Source: an uncultured Oscillospiraceae bacterium (GTDB lineage: Bacteria; Bacillota; Clostridia; Oscillospirales; Acutalibacteraceae). From it: 64,000 bases of DNA. Below are positions 26,968-35,907 of this stretch, piece by piece (the stretch's first letter is position 1; each line of letters starts with the position of its first letter). The notes beneath the pieces were generated by a model. That model saw only the letters and a program-made list of their open reading frames with translations, was not told the DNA's origin and did not search any database. A program made the position numbers and the translations under genes. The stretch is from positions 1 through 64,000 of the forward strand of contig UQBX01000006.1 of assembly GCA_900539425.1 (NCBI GenBank), given 5' to 3'.

Positions 26968-27061
26968 CATACTGTTTCAGGTGATTTCAAATGCTGATTT
27001 TTATGGTAAAGTATATATTAAGGAATATATTTATTTTCCGAAAAATAAAGGAGGAAATTTT

Positions 27062-28597
27062 ATGAAGCACAAATTGTTAAAAGGAATGTTAGCAGCATTT
27101 ATGCCGGTATTGTTAATTATTTGTATGTTCCCTGTAACAGCATTTGCAACAGAACCAACATACATTTATGTTGCCGGTACTGACATTTTAAATGAACCAA
27201 ACTACACTATGAACTGCGGTAACGGAACTGCAGTTTATTCCCCTGAATCAAACACCTTAACATTGAATAATGCAGAAATTGACAGTACATACGGCGAGGG
27301 CGATAATTCAAAGGGCGCTATTATGTTCGATGGTGATTTAAACATTGTTTTATCCGGAGACAATACTATTACATCCACTTCTTGCGGTATTGTTAGCAGA
27401 ACCGGAGGGGTTCTTAATGTGACAGGTGAAAACTTGCACATTAACAGTGCTTATTATGGAATTATGTTAGGAAGAGGCGGAAATAGTGCGCTTGACGCTG
27501 ATATTACAATAGATTCCGCTTCAATAGATGTAGAAGTAAATGGCTCCGGAAATTACGCTGGTACCGGAATTCAGGCTGAGGGAACATTGTCTGTAAAAAA
27601 TCAGTCAAATATTGTAATTAATGCCAGTCATATGGCACTGATTGGAAACGGTAGTATTTCTATTACTGATAGTACGGTAAATGCATATGCTGTTTCGCCG
27701 GACGCATACCAGGCTGTTTCATCAGATAATGAAATAATAGTTGATAATTCTGCATTTGACATTAAAACTCTTTCTACTTACGGCTCTTTTGGATTGTGGT
27801 CCGGAAATGATTTACAAGGAACAGTTGGAACTATTAACATCATTAACAACAGTAAAGTAACAGTTAAAGATATAATGGGGTGCAGTATGTATTGCTGGGG
27901 AAGCATTAAGGTTTCAGACAGTACACTTGAAGCTACATCTACTGGAGATTGGGGCGTTTGGGCAGCTCAAGATATGCTGATTGAGGGCGCATCAAGAGTT
28001 ATTGCCAATGGATATAGAGGTTCAATCGGAGGAGGCAATTCTTTCATATTGACGCCAAACAACGAAAACTTGATTGATGTATGGACAGGCGACAATGCAG
28101 AGAATGCTGTAAAAATTAACGGCTCTCCGATATCTGAATCTACTGATTTTTCAAATACCAAGGCTCTTTATTTTAGGAGTGAGGTTCACGCACACGATTA
28201 CGTGCAGAAAGTAGTTTCCGATAATTATAAAGCAAGCGAAGCTACCTGTACTGAGCCTGAAAAATATTATTATTCCTGCGAGTGCGGAGAAAAGGGTACG
28301 GAAACATTTAGTAGCGGAGAAGCACTGGGACACAGCTATAAAGACGGCAAATGTATTGTCTGCGGAGCAGTTGACCCAAACTATGAGCCGCCGACAGAAA
28401 ATACAACAAATCAAACTGATACAACCACCAAAACTGATACGACTTATAAAAACGATACCCCATCAAAAGATACAAGCACAAAATCGCCCGATACCGGCAA
28501 TGATAGCCTTGCAGTTTTGTTTGCAATGTTAGCCGCTGCGGGTGCAGGGGCAGTGATCGTTTCACAGTGTCCGAGAAAGAAAAAATACAGCAAATAA
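27062..28597 (+). CDS. Secreted surface protein with beta-helix-like repeats and SPDTG sorting signal
   Basis: This 511-residue protein starts at ATG 27062 behind AAGGAGG. A signal peptide (lysine-rich start, hydrophobic core, cleavage near AFATEP) leads to about 330 residues of short repeats rich in Asn, Ser, Ile and Gly (patterns such as INSAYYGI, ITIDSAS, ITDSTV), like a right-handed beta-helix. A Cys-containing segment follows (CECGEKG, CIVCGAV), then a Thr-rich linker. The C-terminus is SPDTGND, a hydrophobic helix and a basic tail, the layout of a sortase substrate with a non-LPXTG motif. It looks more A/T-rich than its neighbours. Role unknown, perhaps adhesion. Confidence 0.75.
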   Translation: MKHKLLKGMLAAFMPVLLIICMFPVTAFATEPTYIYVAGTDILNEPNYTMNCGNGTAVYSPESNTLTLNNAEIDSTYGEGDNSKGAIMFDGDLNIVLSGDNTITSTSCGIVSRTGGVLNVTGENLHINSAYYGIMLGRGGNSALDADITIDSASIDVEVNGSGNYAGTGIQAEGTLSVKNQSNIVINASHMALIGNGSISITDSTVNAYAVSPDAYQAVSSDNEIIVDNSAFDIKTLSTYGSFGLWSGNDLQGTVGTINIINNSKVTVKDIMGCSMYCWGSIKVSDSTLEATSTGDWGVWAAQDMLIEGASRVIANGYRGSIGGGNSFILTPNNENLIDVWTGDNAENAVKINGSPISESTDFSNTKALYFRSEVHAHDYVQKVVSDNYKASEATCTEPEKYYYSCECGEKGTETFSSGEALGHSYKDGKCIVCGAVDPNYEPPTENTTNQTDTTTKTDTTYKNDTPSKDTSTKSPDTGNDSLAVLFAMLAAAGAGAVIVSQCPRKKKYSK

Positions 28598-28626
28598 AAA
28601 TATGATTTAAAATAATAATCAATTAA

Positions 28627-28665
28627 AAACGCCTATACGGTTTAACCGTATAGGCGTTTGCTTTG
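28627..28665. terminator. Terminator between surface protein and GH43 gene
   Basis: A perfect 15-bp stem (28627-28641 with 28645-28659, core ACGCCTATACGG) has a 3-nt loop. It serves two converging genes. Confidence 0.9.
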
Positions 28666-28693
28666 TTATTATTTCGTTTGCTTTTGTTGCTGC

Positions 28694-30340
28694 TTATTCC
28701 GCTACAGCCCACAGTGTGCGGTTTCCGTCTGAAACTGCGGATAACGTCATAACATTTTTGCCGCCTTTTGTGCCTGTGCAGAATGCACCGTAAAAAGTTT
28801 CTCCGTTAATATTCAGCGTGAATGTATATGAATTTTCGTCCAATTTCAGCGGGTATTCGTTTCCGTCAATTGTAATTATTCCGTCCTTTATCTCGGCGGC
28901 TGAAACAGGCTCTATTGTGTCGGTAATCTTTGACCAGTCGTCTGTATTTTTTGTATCAGGCGAAAAGAAAATAGCTTCGTATGAGCCGCTGATGTCAGAT
29001 GTTGTTACGGCTGATGCAGTTTCACCGTTATATGAGAGCGGCAGCATCGTCAGCCAGCCGTTTGCGGTTCTAAGCATCTGATGCACCTGCACATTGTGGA
29101 ACGCGCCCTCGCCGTCATTGTATCTCTGGTGATATACCTGATAAATTCTGCCGTCATCATCAACAAGGCAGGAGGAGTGACCGGGAGAAAGCACTGCCTC
29201 ATCGTCTGTTGAAAACTGATAGTTGCCAATGATTTTTGTGCCCGTGCTTACCATATCAGTGGCATAACTGCCCGCCGCGTCAACATACGGCCCGTCAGGA
29301 TTTTCACTTCTGTATTCACGGATATTGTATCCGTCAAGCGCGCCGAGTCCGCCGTATGTAAGAAACATATAGTAATAACCGCTCTCATCGTCATAAACAA
29401 TGAACGGACCTTCTCCGGTTCCGTTTGTTGCCTCGTTTGTGCATGATATCTGTTTGCCAAAATAAATATCATAACCGTTTGTATTGCGCATTGCGTCATA
29501 GTCCGGCATGCCTGTTTCCTCAATAAGCGGCATAACATAAATTCCGCCGCTGTATGAGCCGTACGCAAGCCAAAGATTGCCGTCTTTGTCATAAAACGCA
29601 GCAGGGTCGATTGCATTAGGATATTTGCCGTATGAACAGTTATAATTTCCGTCGCTGTCAAACCAGTCCTTGCTTTCAACCTCGTCTTTTGTAAACGTGC
29701 CGTTTTCAATAAGGTCGTTTATATTCGTAAATGAGTAATGCAGCTGGTTTTTAGGCTTGCCAAGCAGAGTTGTTCTGTTGCTGAATCCGCTGTAAATCAT
29801 CGTGTCAACAAACTGAAAAGTGCCCTCAGGACTGTCCGAAACAGCCATCCATATAACTGAAGCAGTTGTGCCCCAAACTGATGAGCAGGCGTAGTAGCAG
29901 TATTTGCCCATAGCTTCGTTATAAATTACATCGGATGCCCACACGTTGGTTTCCCATTCGTTCTCGCTCTTTTCAAACAGCCTTTGCGCACCGTCGCACC
30001 AGGCAAACGCTTTGGCGTAACTTTCTCTCAGCGTTGAGCCTTCGGCTACAAGAGTTCTGTTGCTGTCAAATACGCCTGAGCTTATGGTGTTCCAGTTTAT
30101 CAGATCACTGCTCTTGGCAGACGCTATGTGTGAGCCAGTTATGTAATAAGTTCCGTCCTGTGATTTGTAAATTGACGGGTCGTGAACTGATACTCCGTTG
30201 CTGTCATCAAAATTCAGAGCGTCGCCCTCAATAGGCTCTATAATTGCGTCCGTGCTCCCAGCGCCGCCGCATCCTGTGAAGCACATTATTATGAAAATAA
30301 TTGATAATAAAAAAGATAAATATTTTATTGGCTTTTTCAT
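28694..30340 (-). CDS. GH43-family glycosidase, lipoprotein (arabinan-type)
   Basis: This 548-residue protein has a signal peptide with lipobox (CFTGC), so it is extracellular and membrane-anchored. The five-bladed GH43 catalytic core shows the three acidic positions: VHDPSIY (base Asp), IDPAAFYDKDGNLWL (pKa-modulating Asp) and GTGEGPFI (acid Glu). The C-terminal part (about 430-548) is a beta domain seen after arabinanase-type GH43 modules. The likely substrate is arabinan or arabinoxylan side chains. The start codon follows GAGGTGAG. It is a single-gene unit, terminated by the shared hairpin at 28627. Confidence 0.86.
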   Translation of the reverse strand: MKKPIKYLSFLLSIIFIIMCFTGCGGAGSTDAIIEPIEGDALNFDDSNGVSVHDPSIYKSQDGTYYITGSHIASAKSSDLINWNTISSGVFDSNRTLVAEGSTLRESYAKAFAWCDGAQRLFEKSENEWETNVWASDVIYNEAMGKYCYYACSSVWGTTASVIWMAVSDSPEGTFQFVDTMIYSGFSNRTTLLGKPKNQLHYSFTNINDLIENGTFTKDEVESKDWFDSDGNYNCSYGKYPNAIDPAAFYDKDGNLWLAYGSYSGGIYVMPLIEETGMPDYDAMRNTNGYDIYFGKQISCTNEATNGTGEGPFIVYDDESGYYYMFLTYGGLGALDGYNIREYRSENPDGPYVDAAGSYATDMVSTGTKIIGNYQFSTDDEAVLSPGHSSCLVDDDGRIYQVYHQRYNDGEGAFHNVQVHQMLRTANGWLTMLPLSYNGETASAVTTSDISGSYEAIFFSPDTKNTDDWSKITDTIEPVSAAEIKDGIITIDGNEYPLKLDENSYTFTLNINGETFYGAFCTGTKGGKNVMTLSAVSDGNRTLWAVAE

Positions 30341-30427
30341 ATACTCACCTCAGTCCTATTTTACCTTTTATAGGTTGAATTTACAATATTCTTTTAATAA
30401 TGCTTTTTAATTTATTTATGCCTTTGG

Positions 30428-30456
30428 TTGCTTTGCTGTTTCTAATATGATAATAT
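30428..30456 (+). promoter_or_regulatory. Promoter of the ArsC/Spx-like gene
   Basis: TTGCTT (30428-30433) and TAATAT (30451-30456) have a 17-bp spacer, followed by AAAGGAG before the start codon. Confidence 0.5.
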
Positions 30457-30485
30457 AAATATAATATTTCAAAGGAGATTAAGTT

Positions 30486-30836
30486 ATGCTTTTTATTGAA
30501 TATCCGAAATGTTCAACCTGCCAGAAGGCCAAAAAGTGGCTTGATGAAAACGGCATTGAGTATACAGACAGGCATATAGTTGAAAACAATCCCACTTATG
30601 AAGAACTGAAAGAGTGGCATGAAAGAAGCGGACTGCCGCTGAAGAAATTTTTCAATACAAGCGGTATGCTTTATAAATCCATGCAGCTCAAGGATAAGCT
30701 GCCGACTATGAGCGATGACGAACAGCTGAAACTTCTTGCTACGGACGGTATGCTTGTTAAACGCCCGCTTATAGTTTCAGATGATTTTGTTTTGACAGGT
30801 TTCAGAGAAAAAGAGTGGACTGAAAAACTAAAATAA
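30486..30836 (+). CDS. ArsC/Spx-family thioredoxin-fold protein
   Basis: This 116-residue protein belongs to the arsenate reductase-like/Spx/YffB fold family. A redox CSTC motif lies near the N-terminus (EYPKCSTCQKAKKWLDE), and the family signature LLATDGMLVKRPLIV lies near residue 85. Length is typical. Members include true arsenate reductases, RNA-polymerase-binding Spx and uncharacterised reductases. The conserved LVKRPL supports this family but not the subtype. No ars genes are nearby, so arsenate reduction is not supported by context. A terminator follows the stop codon. Confidence 0.85.
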   Translation: MLFIEYPKCSTCQKAKKWLDENGIEYTDRHIVENNPTYEELKEWHERSGLPLKKFFNTSGMLYKSMQLKDKLPTMSDDEQLKLLATDGMLVKRPLIVSDDFVLTGFREKEWTEKLK

Positions 30837-30842
30837 AGAAAG

Positions 30843-30882
30843 AACAAGGTGCAGAAATAAAATCTGCACCTTGTTTTTATCT
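30843..30882. terminator. Terminator between ArsC-like gene and cotJC 3' part
   Basis: A perfect 13-bp stem (30843-30855 with 30863-30875) with a 7-nt loop is followed by a T-run. It closes both converging genes. Confidence 0.92.
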
Positions 30883-30887
30883 GCAAA

Positions 30888-31326
30888 TTATTTGATGCTT
30901 TTTTTCCAGTTTTTATCAAATCCCGGATTGAACGCATAAAAGTTCTTGCTGTCCATTTTATCTGTCAGCAGTCTAAGCGCTTCACCGAAACGCTGATAGT
31001 GAACTATCTCACGCTCACGAAGGAATTTTATAGGTTCGATAACATCGGGGTCGTCAACAAGCCTCAGAATGTTATCGTAGGTTTTTCGTGCTTTCTGTTC
31101 TGCCGCCAAATTTTCGTTGAGGTCAGCTATCGGGTCGCCTGTTGACTGAATAGACGCCGCACTCCATGGGAACCCGCTTGCCGCTGTTGGATAAACACCT
31201 GTTGTGTGGTCAACAAAATACGCGGCAAAACCCGGATTTTCCTCTATTTCCTTTTCAGAAAGATTTTTTGTAAGCTGATGCACAATAGTGCCGATCATTT
31301 CAAGATGCCCAAGTTCTTCAGTACCT
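30888..31326 (-). pseudogene. cotJC: cotJC, 3' part (spore-coat manganese catalase), separated from its start
   Basis: This stretch encodes the last 144 or so residues of CotJC. It begins at the att core with TEELGHLEM, then SAASIQSTGDP, LAAEQKARKTYDNI and EREIVHYQRF, so it contains the later Glu and His ligands of the di-manganese site. No native start codon lies in front; a GTG at 31337 inside the element could give 149 residues but has no family support. The missing first 62 residues are at 42045-42231 on the same strand. Joining the two at the TACCT core gives D-I-G-T-E-E-L in frame and a 206-residue protein, the normal CotJC size. The gene is inactive unless the element leaves. Confidence 0.93.
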
Positions 31327-31351
31327 GTGGAGGACACACAAGTGTTCTTTT
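31322..31351. other. attL junction of the cotJC element
   Basis: The 5-bp core TACCT (31322-31326) joins host cotJC sequence on the left to the element on the right. One base inside, the 24-nt arm at 31328-31351 matches the reverse complement of the other end (42021-42044) at 21 of 24 positions. Joined end to end, the arms form the symmetric attP expected for a serine integrase. Confidence 0.9.
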
Positions 31352-31376
31352 GTGCATAAATGTACTGATTAAAATG

Positions 31377-31405
31377 TTGATAAAAATGTATTAATGCATT
31401 ATAAT
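31377..31405 (+). promoter_or_regulatory. Promoter of the deaminase gene
   Basis: TTGATA (31377-31382) and TATAAT (31400-31405) have a 17-bp spacer, inside the left end of the element and 34 bp before the start codon. Confidence 0.75.
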
Positions 31406-31439
31406 CAGTAGCAAAAGAATTAATAAATCAGAGGGCAGT

Positions 31440-31901
31440 ATGGATACTAAATTTATGAAAGAGGCTATTGAGGCAGCCAAAAAAGCAGTTGAGCACGGGA
31501 ACGAACCGTTTGGAGCTGTTCTGGTTAAAGACGGCAAAATAGTTTATAAAAATGAAAACCAAATATATACAAATAAAGATTTTACCGAACACGCAGAAAT
31601 AGGGTTGATTCGCAGATTTACACAGGAAACGGGAATAACGGATCTGAGTGAATACACATTGTATTCAAGCTGTGAGCCTTGCTATATGTGCAGCGGAGCT
31701 ATGGTTTGGGCAAAACTCGGCAAGCTTGTTTACGGAGCAAGCGATATTGACCTTTGCGAAATTATAGGTACAGCAGGCAGTGAATGCAGTAAAATTGTTT
31801 TTGAAAATTCACAATATGCACCACAGGTGGTAAGCGGCGTATTACGTGAGGAAAGTATTGCCGTGCTTAAAGAATATTTCAAAAAGAATGAAAAAAACTG
31901 A
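31440..31901 (+). CDS. Nucleoside/guanine deaminase-like protein
   Basis: This 153-residue protein is a zinc deaminase of the CDA superfamily: TEHAEIG supplies the first zinc ligand and catalytic Glu, and SCEPCYMCSGAM supplies the two Cys ligands. Size and layout match single-domain guanine deaminases (GuaD, about 155 residues) and TadA-like proteins. Placed beside a xanthine-dehydrogenase-type enzyme, guanine to xanthine is the most likely reaction, but adenine, cytosine or tRNA adenosine remain possible. It starts behind AGAGGGCAGT and is the first gene inside the element, co-directional with the zinc-ribbon gene. Confidence 0.8.
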   Translation: MDTKFMKEAIEAAKKAVEHGNEPFGAVLVKDGKIVYKNENQIYTNKDFTEHAEIGLIRRFTQETGITDLSEYTLYSSCEPCYMCSGAMVWAKLGKLVYGASDIDLCEIIGTAGSECSKIVFENSQYAPQVVSGVLREESIAVLKEYFKKNEKN

Positions 31902-31925
31902 TTAGAGTTAGTTAAGAGGGAAGAT

Positions 31926-32195
31926 ATGTATTTTGTGAACGATAATGCGCAAATATGCGGCTTTTATGAATGCACAGATTGCAATCAAAGATTTTTAGAT
32001 GAAAAAGTTGTGCCGTATATGGTTTGCCCTTATTGCGGTGAACAGCCTGATATGGAAATAGGGCCTGATGATGAAATGCCTGTTGTAAAAGAAAGCGCAA
32101 AGTTGATTAAAGTTATTGAAGGCAATGAAGAAATCAAAAAGATGGATACATTATTAAGCCTTGCTTTAACAGGCGGCGATTACAGCTGGATATAA
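31926..32195 (+). CDS. Small zinc-ribbon-like protein
   Basis: This 89-residue protein has two CxxC pairs (CTDC and CPYC, about 20 residues apart), forming a likely zinc ribbon, and an acidic C-terminal part. It starts behind GAGGGAAG, 24 bases after the deaminase stop codon, and shares its transcript. A terminator follows. I do not recognise a family with known function. Its place next to the deaminase suggests a partner or regulatory role in the same pathway, but nothing in the sequence shows this directly. Confidence 0.65.
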   Translation: MYFVNDNAQICGFYECTDCNQRFLDEKVVPYMVCPYCGEQPDMEIGPDDEMPVVKESAKLIKVIEGNEEIKKMDTLLSLALTGGDYSWI

Positions 32196-32199
32196 ATTA

Positions 32200-32232
32200 A
32201 AAAGGATGCGATTTGTTCGCATCCTTTTATTT
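32200..32232. terminator. Terminator shared by the deaminase unit and the xanthine dehydrogenase unit
   Basis: A 12-bp stem (32200-32211 with 32217-32228) with a 5-nt loop is flanked by A-rich and T-rich runs. It serves two converging transcripts. Confidence 0.9.
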
Positions 32233-34518
32233 TTATTTGTTTTTATCCATATTCATTGCAATTTGCTCAGGAGTTACAGGAAGAGTGGTAAATCTGTGAC
32301 CAGTCGCGTTAAACAATGCGTCTGTTACGGCAGGAAGCGGTGTGTTTATAACAACCTCACCTATTGATTTAGCGCCGAAAGGCCCTCTCTTTTCATAGCT
32401 GCTTTCAAATTCAACGCTGATTTTGCCGATATCCATACGAGTAGGAATTTTGTATTGCATTAATGAGTTTTCAAAAAGTTTTCCTTTGCTGTCGTAGGTG
32501 ATATTTTCTGTAAGCACCATTCCTATACCCTGCAAAATTCCGCCTTCTGCCTGTACTCTGGCAAGGTTGGGATTGATAGGTGTTCCGCAGTCTACCGCAG
32601 CGTAGTAATTTACTACAAGCGTTTCTCCCGTTTCAATATCTGTTTCAATTTCCGCTGCACCAACCATGAACGGCGGGGGAGATGTGGGGGATGTGTTGGA
32701 TCTTGTTACCTCAAGTGCAATGTCATTTCCGCACATTGATGACGTTGCAATATCTTCAAGTGAAACACTGCTGTTATCTGCAGTGCAAACAACAGCTTTT
32801 CCGTTAAATTCCGTTTCATCTTCCTTGCAGTTTAAAAGCTTAGCACCGACTTTGCAGATTCTTTCTCTCAGTTCAATGGCACATAATTCAACTGCCTTGC
32901 CTGTAACGAAAGTTGTGCTTGATGCGTAAGAGCCTGAATCATATGGGGAATTGTCTGTATCTGCCCCTGAAACTGAAATCTGCTCCAAAGGACAGTCAAG
33001 AACTTCGCAGGCAATTTGAGCCAAAATAGTGTCACAGCCTGTGCCCATATCGGCGGCGCCGATTATAAGATTGTAGATACCCTCGTCACCAAGTTTGATT
33101 GTGGCAGAACCAACATCCACACCGCTTATTCCTGAGCCCTGCATAGCCATGCCCATTCCCATACTTCTGATTTTGGTGCCGCTGATTTTTTTATACGGAT
33201 ACTTGCTATCCCAATCGCTCATCTGGCGTACTCTGTCAAGACATCTGTCAAGCGCGCAGCTTGTATTTGCCTCGTTGTAATAGGCGGGCATCACGTCACC
33301 CTCGTGAATAATATTCTTTTTTCTTAAATCAAAGGGATCCATGGAAAGCTTGTGCGCAAGTTCGTTTACTGCCGATTCAACTGCAAAAAGTCCCTGGGTA
33401 GCACCGTAACCGCGATAAGCGCCTGCTGACATTACATTTGTGTAAACTACATCATAACTGAATTTGAACGCTTCACATTTTCCGTACAAAGGAATTGATT
33501 TGTGACCCGACAAGCCAACAGTAGTAGGACCGTGTTCTCCGTATGCCCCAGTGTTAGACAGTGTGTAAAGGTCAATTGCCCTTATTGTGCCGTCATTCAT
33601 TGCGCCAAGACGTACATGCATTTCCATTTCATGCCTTGGAGAAGATGCAGTCATTGATTCGTTTCTTGAAAAAATTAACATAGACGGCTTTTTTGTTTTC
33701 CAAGTTACGAAAGCAGGGTATATTTCTGAAACTGAGCTCTGCTTTGCTCCGAATCCTCCACCGATTCTGGGTTTTGATACTCTGATCTTTGATTTTGGAA
33801 TACCAAGTGCGTTTGCTATTATTCTTCTGCAATGAAATACTATCTGAGTAGAACTTACTACATTAAGCCTGCCGTATGTGTCAATAGTGCAGAAAGTTCT
33901 GAAAGTTTCCATCATAGTCTGCTGATTTGCCCTTGTATGATAAACCCGGTCAATTATAATATCGCAGGATTTTAAAACTTCCTCAACATTACCGTTTTCA
34001 CAAACCTCGTGTGCACAGAGGTTTCTTTTGTTGTCCGCGCCAACAGGGCATAAGGACTCCCAATTGTCTTCAGGGTGCACAAGAATTTTATTATCAAGTG
34101 CTTTGTGAAAATCTAAAACAGGCTCCAGAACCTCGTATTCTACTTTTATTAATTTTAATGCCTTATTTACGCATTTTTCGTCCGCTCCTGCAACTATTGC
34201 CACAACATCTCCGACATAACGAACATGCTTGTCAAGTAACAGTCTGTCATATGGGCTTGGTTCGGGATAAGTCTGCCCCGCAAGAGTAAATCTTCTTGCG
34301 TCTTCGGGAATATCCTTATAAGTGTAAACAGCCTCAATTCCGCTTACTTTTTTGGCAATATCAGTATATATTGATTTGATGATTGCGTTTGCGTGGGGGC
34401 TTCTTAACAGCTTAACAACAAGGCAGTTTGAAGGCGCAATATCTTCTGTGTAAACCGGCTGTCCTGTAACAAGCTGCATCGAGTCAATCTTTTTAATAGG
34501 TTTATTAACAGATTTCAT
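32233..34518 (-). CDS. xdhA: Xanthine dehydrogenase-type molybdenum-binding subunit
   Basis: This 761-residue protein is the large catalytic subunit of a molybdenum hydroxylase. It binds the molybdopterin cofactor and hydroxylates a purine-like ring with water. Motifs: RIGGGFGAKQ (cofactor loop), AGAYRGYGATQ, GAADMGTGCDT, and near the C-terminus FGAKSIGE with the catalytic Glu. Length fits the xanthine dehydrogenase large subunit of Clostridia. It overlaps the iron-sulfur subunit gene by 14 bases and is last in the unit. Nicotinate or other N-heterocycle hydroxylases share this layout, so xanthine is the best guess, helped by the adjacent deaminase. Confidence 0.87.
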   Translation of the reverse strand: MKSVNKPIKKIDSMQLVTGQPVYTEDIAPSNCLVVKLLRSPHANAIIKSIYTDIAKKVSGIEAVYTYKDIPEDARRFTLAGQTYPEPSPYDRLLLDKHVRYVGDVVAIVAGADEKCVNKALKLIKVEYEVLEPVLDFHKALDNKILVHPEDNWESLCPVGADNKRNLCAHEVCENGNVEEVLKSCDIIIDRVYHTRANQQTMMETFRTFCTIDTYGRLNVVSSTQIVFHCRRIIANALGIPKSKIRVSKPRIGGGFGAKQSSVSEIYPAFVTWKTKKPSMLIFSRNESMTASSPRHEMEMHVRLGAMNDGTIRAIDLYTLSNTGAYGEHGPTTVGLSGHKSIPLYGKCEAFKFSYDVVYTNVMSAGAYRGYGATQGLFAVESAVNELAHKLSMDPFDLRKKNIIHEGDVMPAYYNEANTSCALDRCLDRVRQMSDWDSKYPYKKISGTKIRSMGMGMAMQGSGISGVDVGSATIKLGDEGIYNLIIGAADMGTGCDTILAQIACEVLDCPLEQISVSGADTDNSPYDSGSYASSTTFVTGKAVELCAIELRERICKVGAKLLNCKEDETEFNGKAVVCTADNSSVSLEDIATSSMCGNDIALEVTRSNTSPTSPPPFMVGAAEIETDIETGETLVVNYYAAVDCGTPINPNLARVQAEGGILQGIGMVLTENITYDSKGKLFENSLMQYKIPTRMDIGKISVEFESSYEKRGPFGAKSIGEVVINTPLPAVTDALFNATGHRFTTLPVTPEQIAMNMDKNK

Positions 34519-34981
34519 TTTGTTTCTTTGCGTCCCTTCTTTTTATAAAATTCTTTATTCCCCTAAGCTGGCCTTCGTAACCTGAGCATCTGCAAAGATT
34601 GCCTGCAAGGTACTCTTTAATTTCTTCGTCTGTAGGGTTTGGGTTTTCTCTTAAAAGCGCTATGGTGTTCATAATAAATCCCGGGTTGCAAAATCCGCAT
34701 TGCTCTGCACCCTGCTCAGCAATGAACTGACCGAATTCCCGTGCCTCTTCCTGAAGCCCCTCAAGGGTGGTAACTTCCTTTTCATTTGCCCTTGCGGCAA
34801 GAACGGAACAGGATAAAACGGGTTTGTTATCAAGGAAAACGGTGCAGAGTCCGCAGTTTGATGTTTCGCAGCCGCGCTTTACACTTAAACAGCCGTGCTT
34901 TCTGACAAAATCAATCAAAAGCATATCCGCGTCAATGTTGTCATTAATGATTTTGCCGTTTAATTTTATAGAAACAAGCAT
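34505..34981 (-). CDS. xdhC: Xanthine dehydrogenase-type [2Fe-2S] subunit
   Basis: This 158-residue protein carries two [2Fe-2S] clusters that pass electrons from the molybdenum site to FAD. The plant-type cluster is CETSNCGLC plus a later Cys (LSC); the second is QCGFCNPGF with CRCSGYEGQ, the four-helix-bundle type. Length is normal. It overlaps the FAD subunit gene by one base and the large subunit gene by 14 bases, so the three are made in fixed ratio. Subunit letters vary between species; here C means the iron-sulfur subunit. Confidence 0.92.
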   Translation of the reverse strand: MLVSIKLNGKIINDNIDADMLLIDFVRKHGCLSVKRGCETSNCGLCTVFLDNKPVLSCSVLAARANEKEVTTLEGLQEEAREFGQFIAEQGAEQCGFCNPGFIMNTIALLRENPNPTDEEIKEYLAGNLCRCSGYEGQLRGIKNFIKRRDAKKQNEIC

Positions 34982-35775
34982 TATTTTGCACCTCCTAATT
35001 TAAACACTGCTCTTTTGCTGAGAACCCCAACAAGATGGGTTCGATATTCTTTACTGCCTCTCATATTCGAAAAAACATCAACTTCTTCTTTTGCGGCGTT
35101 TGCAATATATTCAGCTAAGCTTTCAATTGAATTTGAATTATTTTTTATATTTAAATCATATTCAACTTTAACTGCTGAAAAGGGTCTTGCACCAAAAACA
35201 AGTCTGATTTTTCCGTTTAAAACAGAACCTGCGCAGGTTAATACAGGAAAATCTGTTTTAGAATTTCTTACTGACTGATAAAAACACTTTCTGCCGTTTT
35301 TTGCAACTTTGATTTTAATTAAAATATCGTTGTTAAAAGGCATTTTTATAAATTCTTCAAGAGAAATTTCTCCGCCTTTATATAACACAACAGTAGTATC
35401 CAAGGATAAAAATACGCTTAAAACGTCTGAAAAACCAAACCGCCCGAAAATACTTCCGCCAACTGTAGCGCAGTTTCTGAACTGAACTCCCACAATTGAT
35501 TTTACGGCATCCCTAAGAGCATTATCAAAGCAGTTGTTTAACCCGTCATGTGTTTCAATATCTCTTAAAGTTACATATGCCCCTATTTCAAAGAAACCGT
35601 CATGTTCTTCTATTTTATCAAGCCCTAATTTTGAAAGGTCAATGACAGTATCAAAGTTTTGCTTGCTCATTTTAAGCCAAAGCATACCGCCTGAAATCTT
35701 ATTAGACCTTTTTTTGTTAAGCTCATATGCCTCTTCTAATGTATCGGGAGATACAAATTTTTTAGCTGTAAACAT
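34981..35775 (-). CDS. xdhB: Xanthine dehydrogenase-type FAD subunit
   Basis: This 264-residue protein starts at ATG 35775 behind AGAGGG; a GTG six codons earlier is possible but less well spaced. It binds FAD and hands electrons to NAD+ or another acceptor. Family motifs are present in altered form: KISGGMLWL in place of AGGTDL, and ATVGGSIFGRFGFSDVL in place of the usual GGN segment. It is slightly shorter than average (about 280-290). First gene of the xdhBCA transcript, which diverges from the transporter operon, so both could be controlled from the same 130-bp region. Confidence 0.87.
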   Translation of the reverse strand: MFTAKKFVSPDTLEEAYELNKKRSNKISGGMLWLKMSKQNFDTVIDLSKLGLDKIEEHDGFFEIGAYVTLRDIETHDGLNNCFDNALRDAVKSIVGVQFRNCATVGGSIFGRFGFSDVLSVFLSLDTTVVLYKGGEISLEEFIKMPFNNDILIKIKVAKNGRKCFYQSVRNSKTDFPVLTCAGSVLNGKIRLVFGARPFSAVKVEYDLNIKNNSNSIESLAEYIANAAKEEVDVFSNMRGSKEYRTHLVGVLSKRAVFKLGGAK

Positions 35776-35837
35776 AATATCCCTCTGTTTCACTGCAATT
35801 TATGATTAATATTAAGGTTTTAAATAATACTTTCATA

Positions 35838-35866
35838 TTGTTTATAACATATTTTTGTGTTATAAT
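35838..35866 (+). promoter_or_regulatory. Promoter of the transporter operon with a perfect inverted repeat (ModE-type operator candidate)
   Basis: TTGTTT (35838-35843) and TATAAT (35861-35866) are 17 bp apart. TTATAACA (35842-35849) and TGTTATAA (35858-35865) form a perfect 8-bp inverted repeat covering both boxes. Its TATAAC half-site is similar to ModE operators, and a ModE-type gene lies in the same operon, so feedback by molybdate is plausible. The region also separates the transporter from the divergent xdhBCA genes. Confidence 0.65.
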
Positions 35867-35907
35867 CCATTGTAGTTTCAAAACTATAACGATAGGAGAT
35901 TGAAAAA

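Noticed and set aside
30888..31337. 149-residue frame starting with GTG at 31337 as a complete small catalase
   Set aside because: The first five residues come from element DNA; the family-matching part begins exactly at the att core and the rest of the protein is found at 42045-42231.
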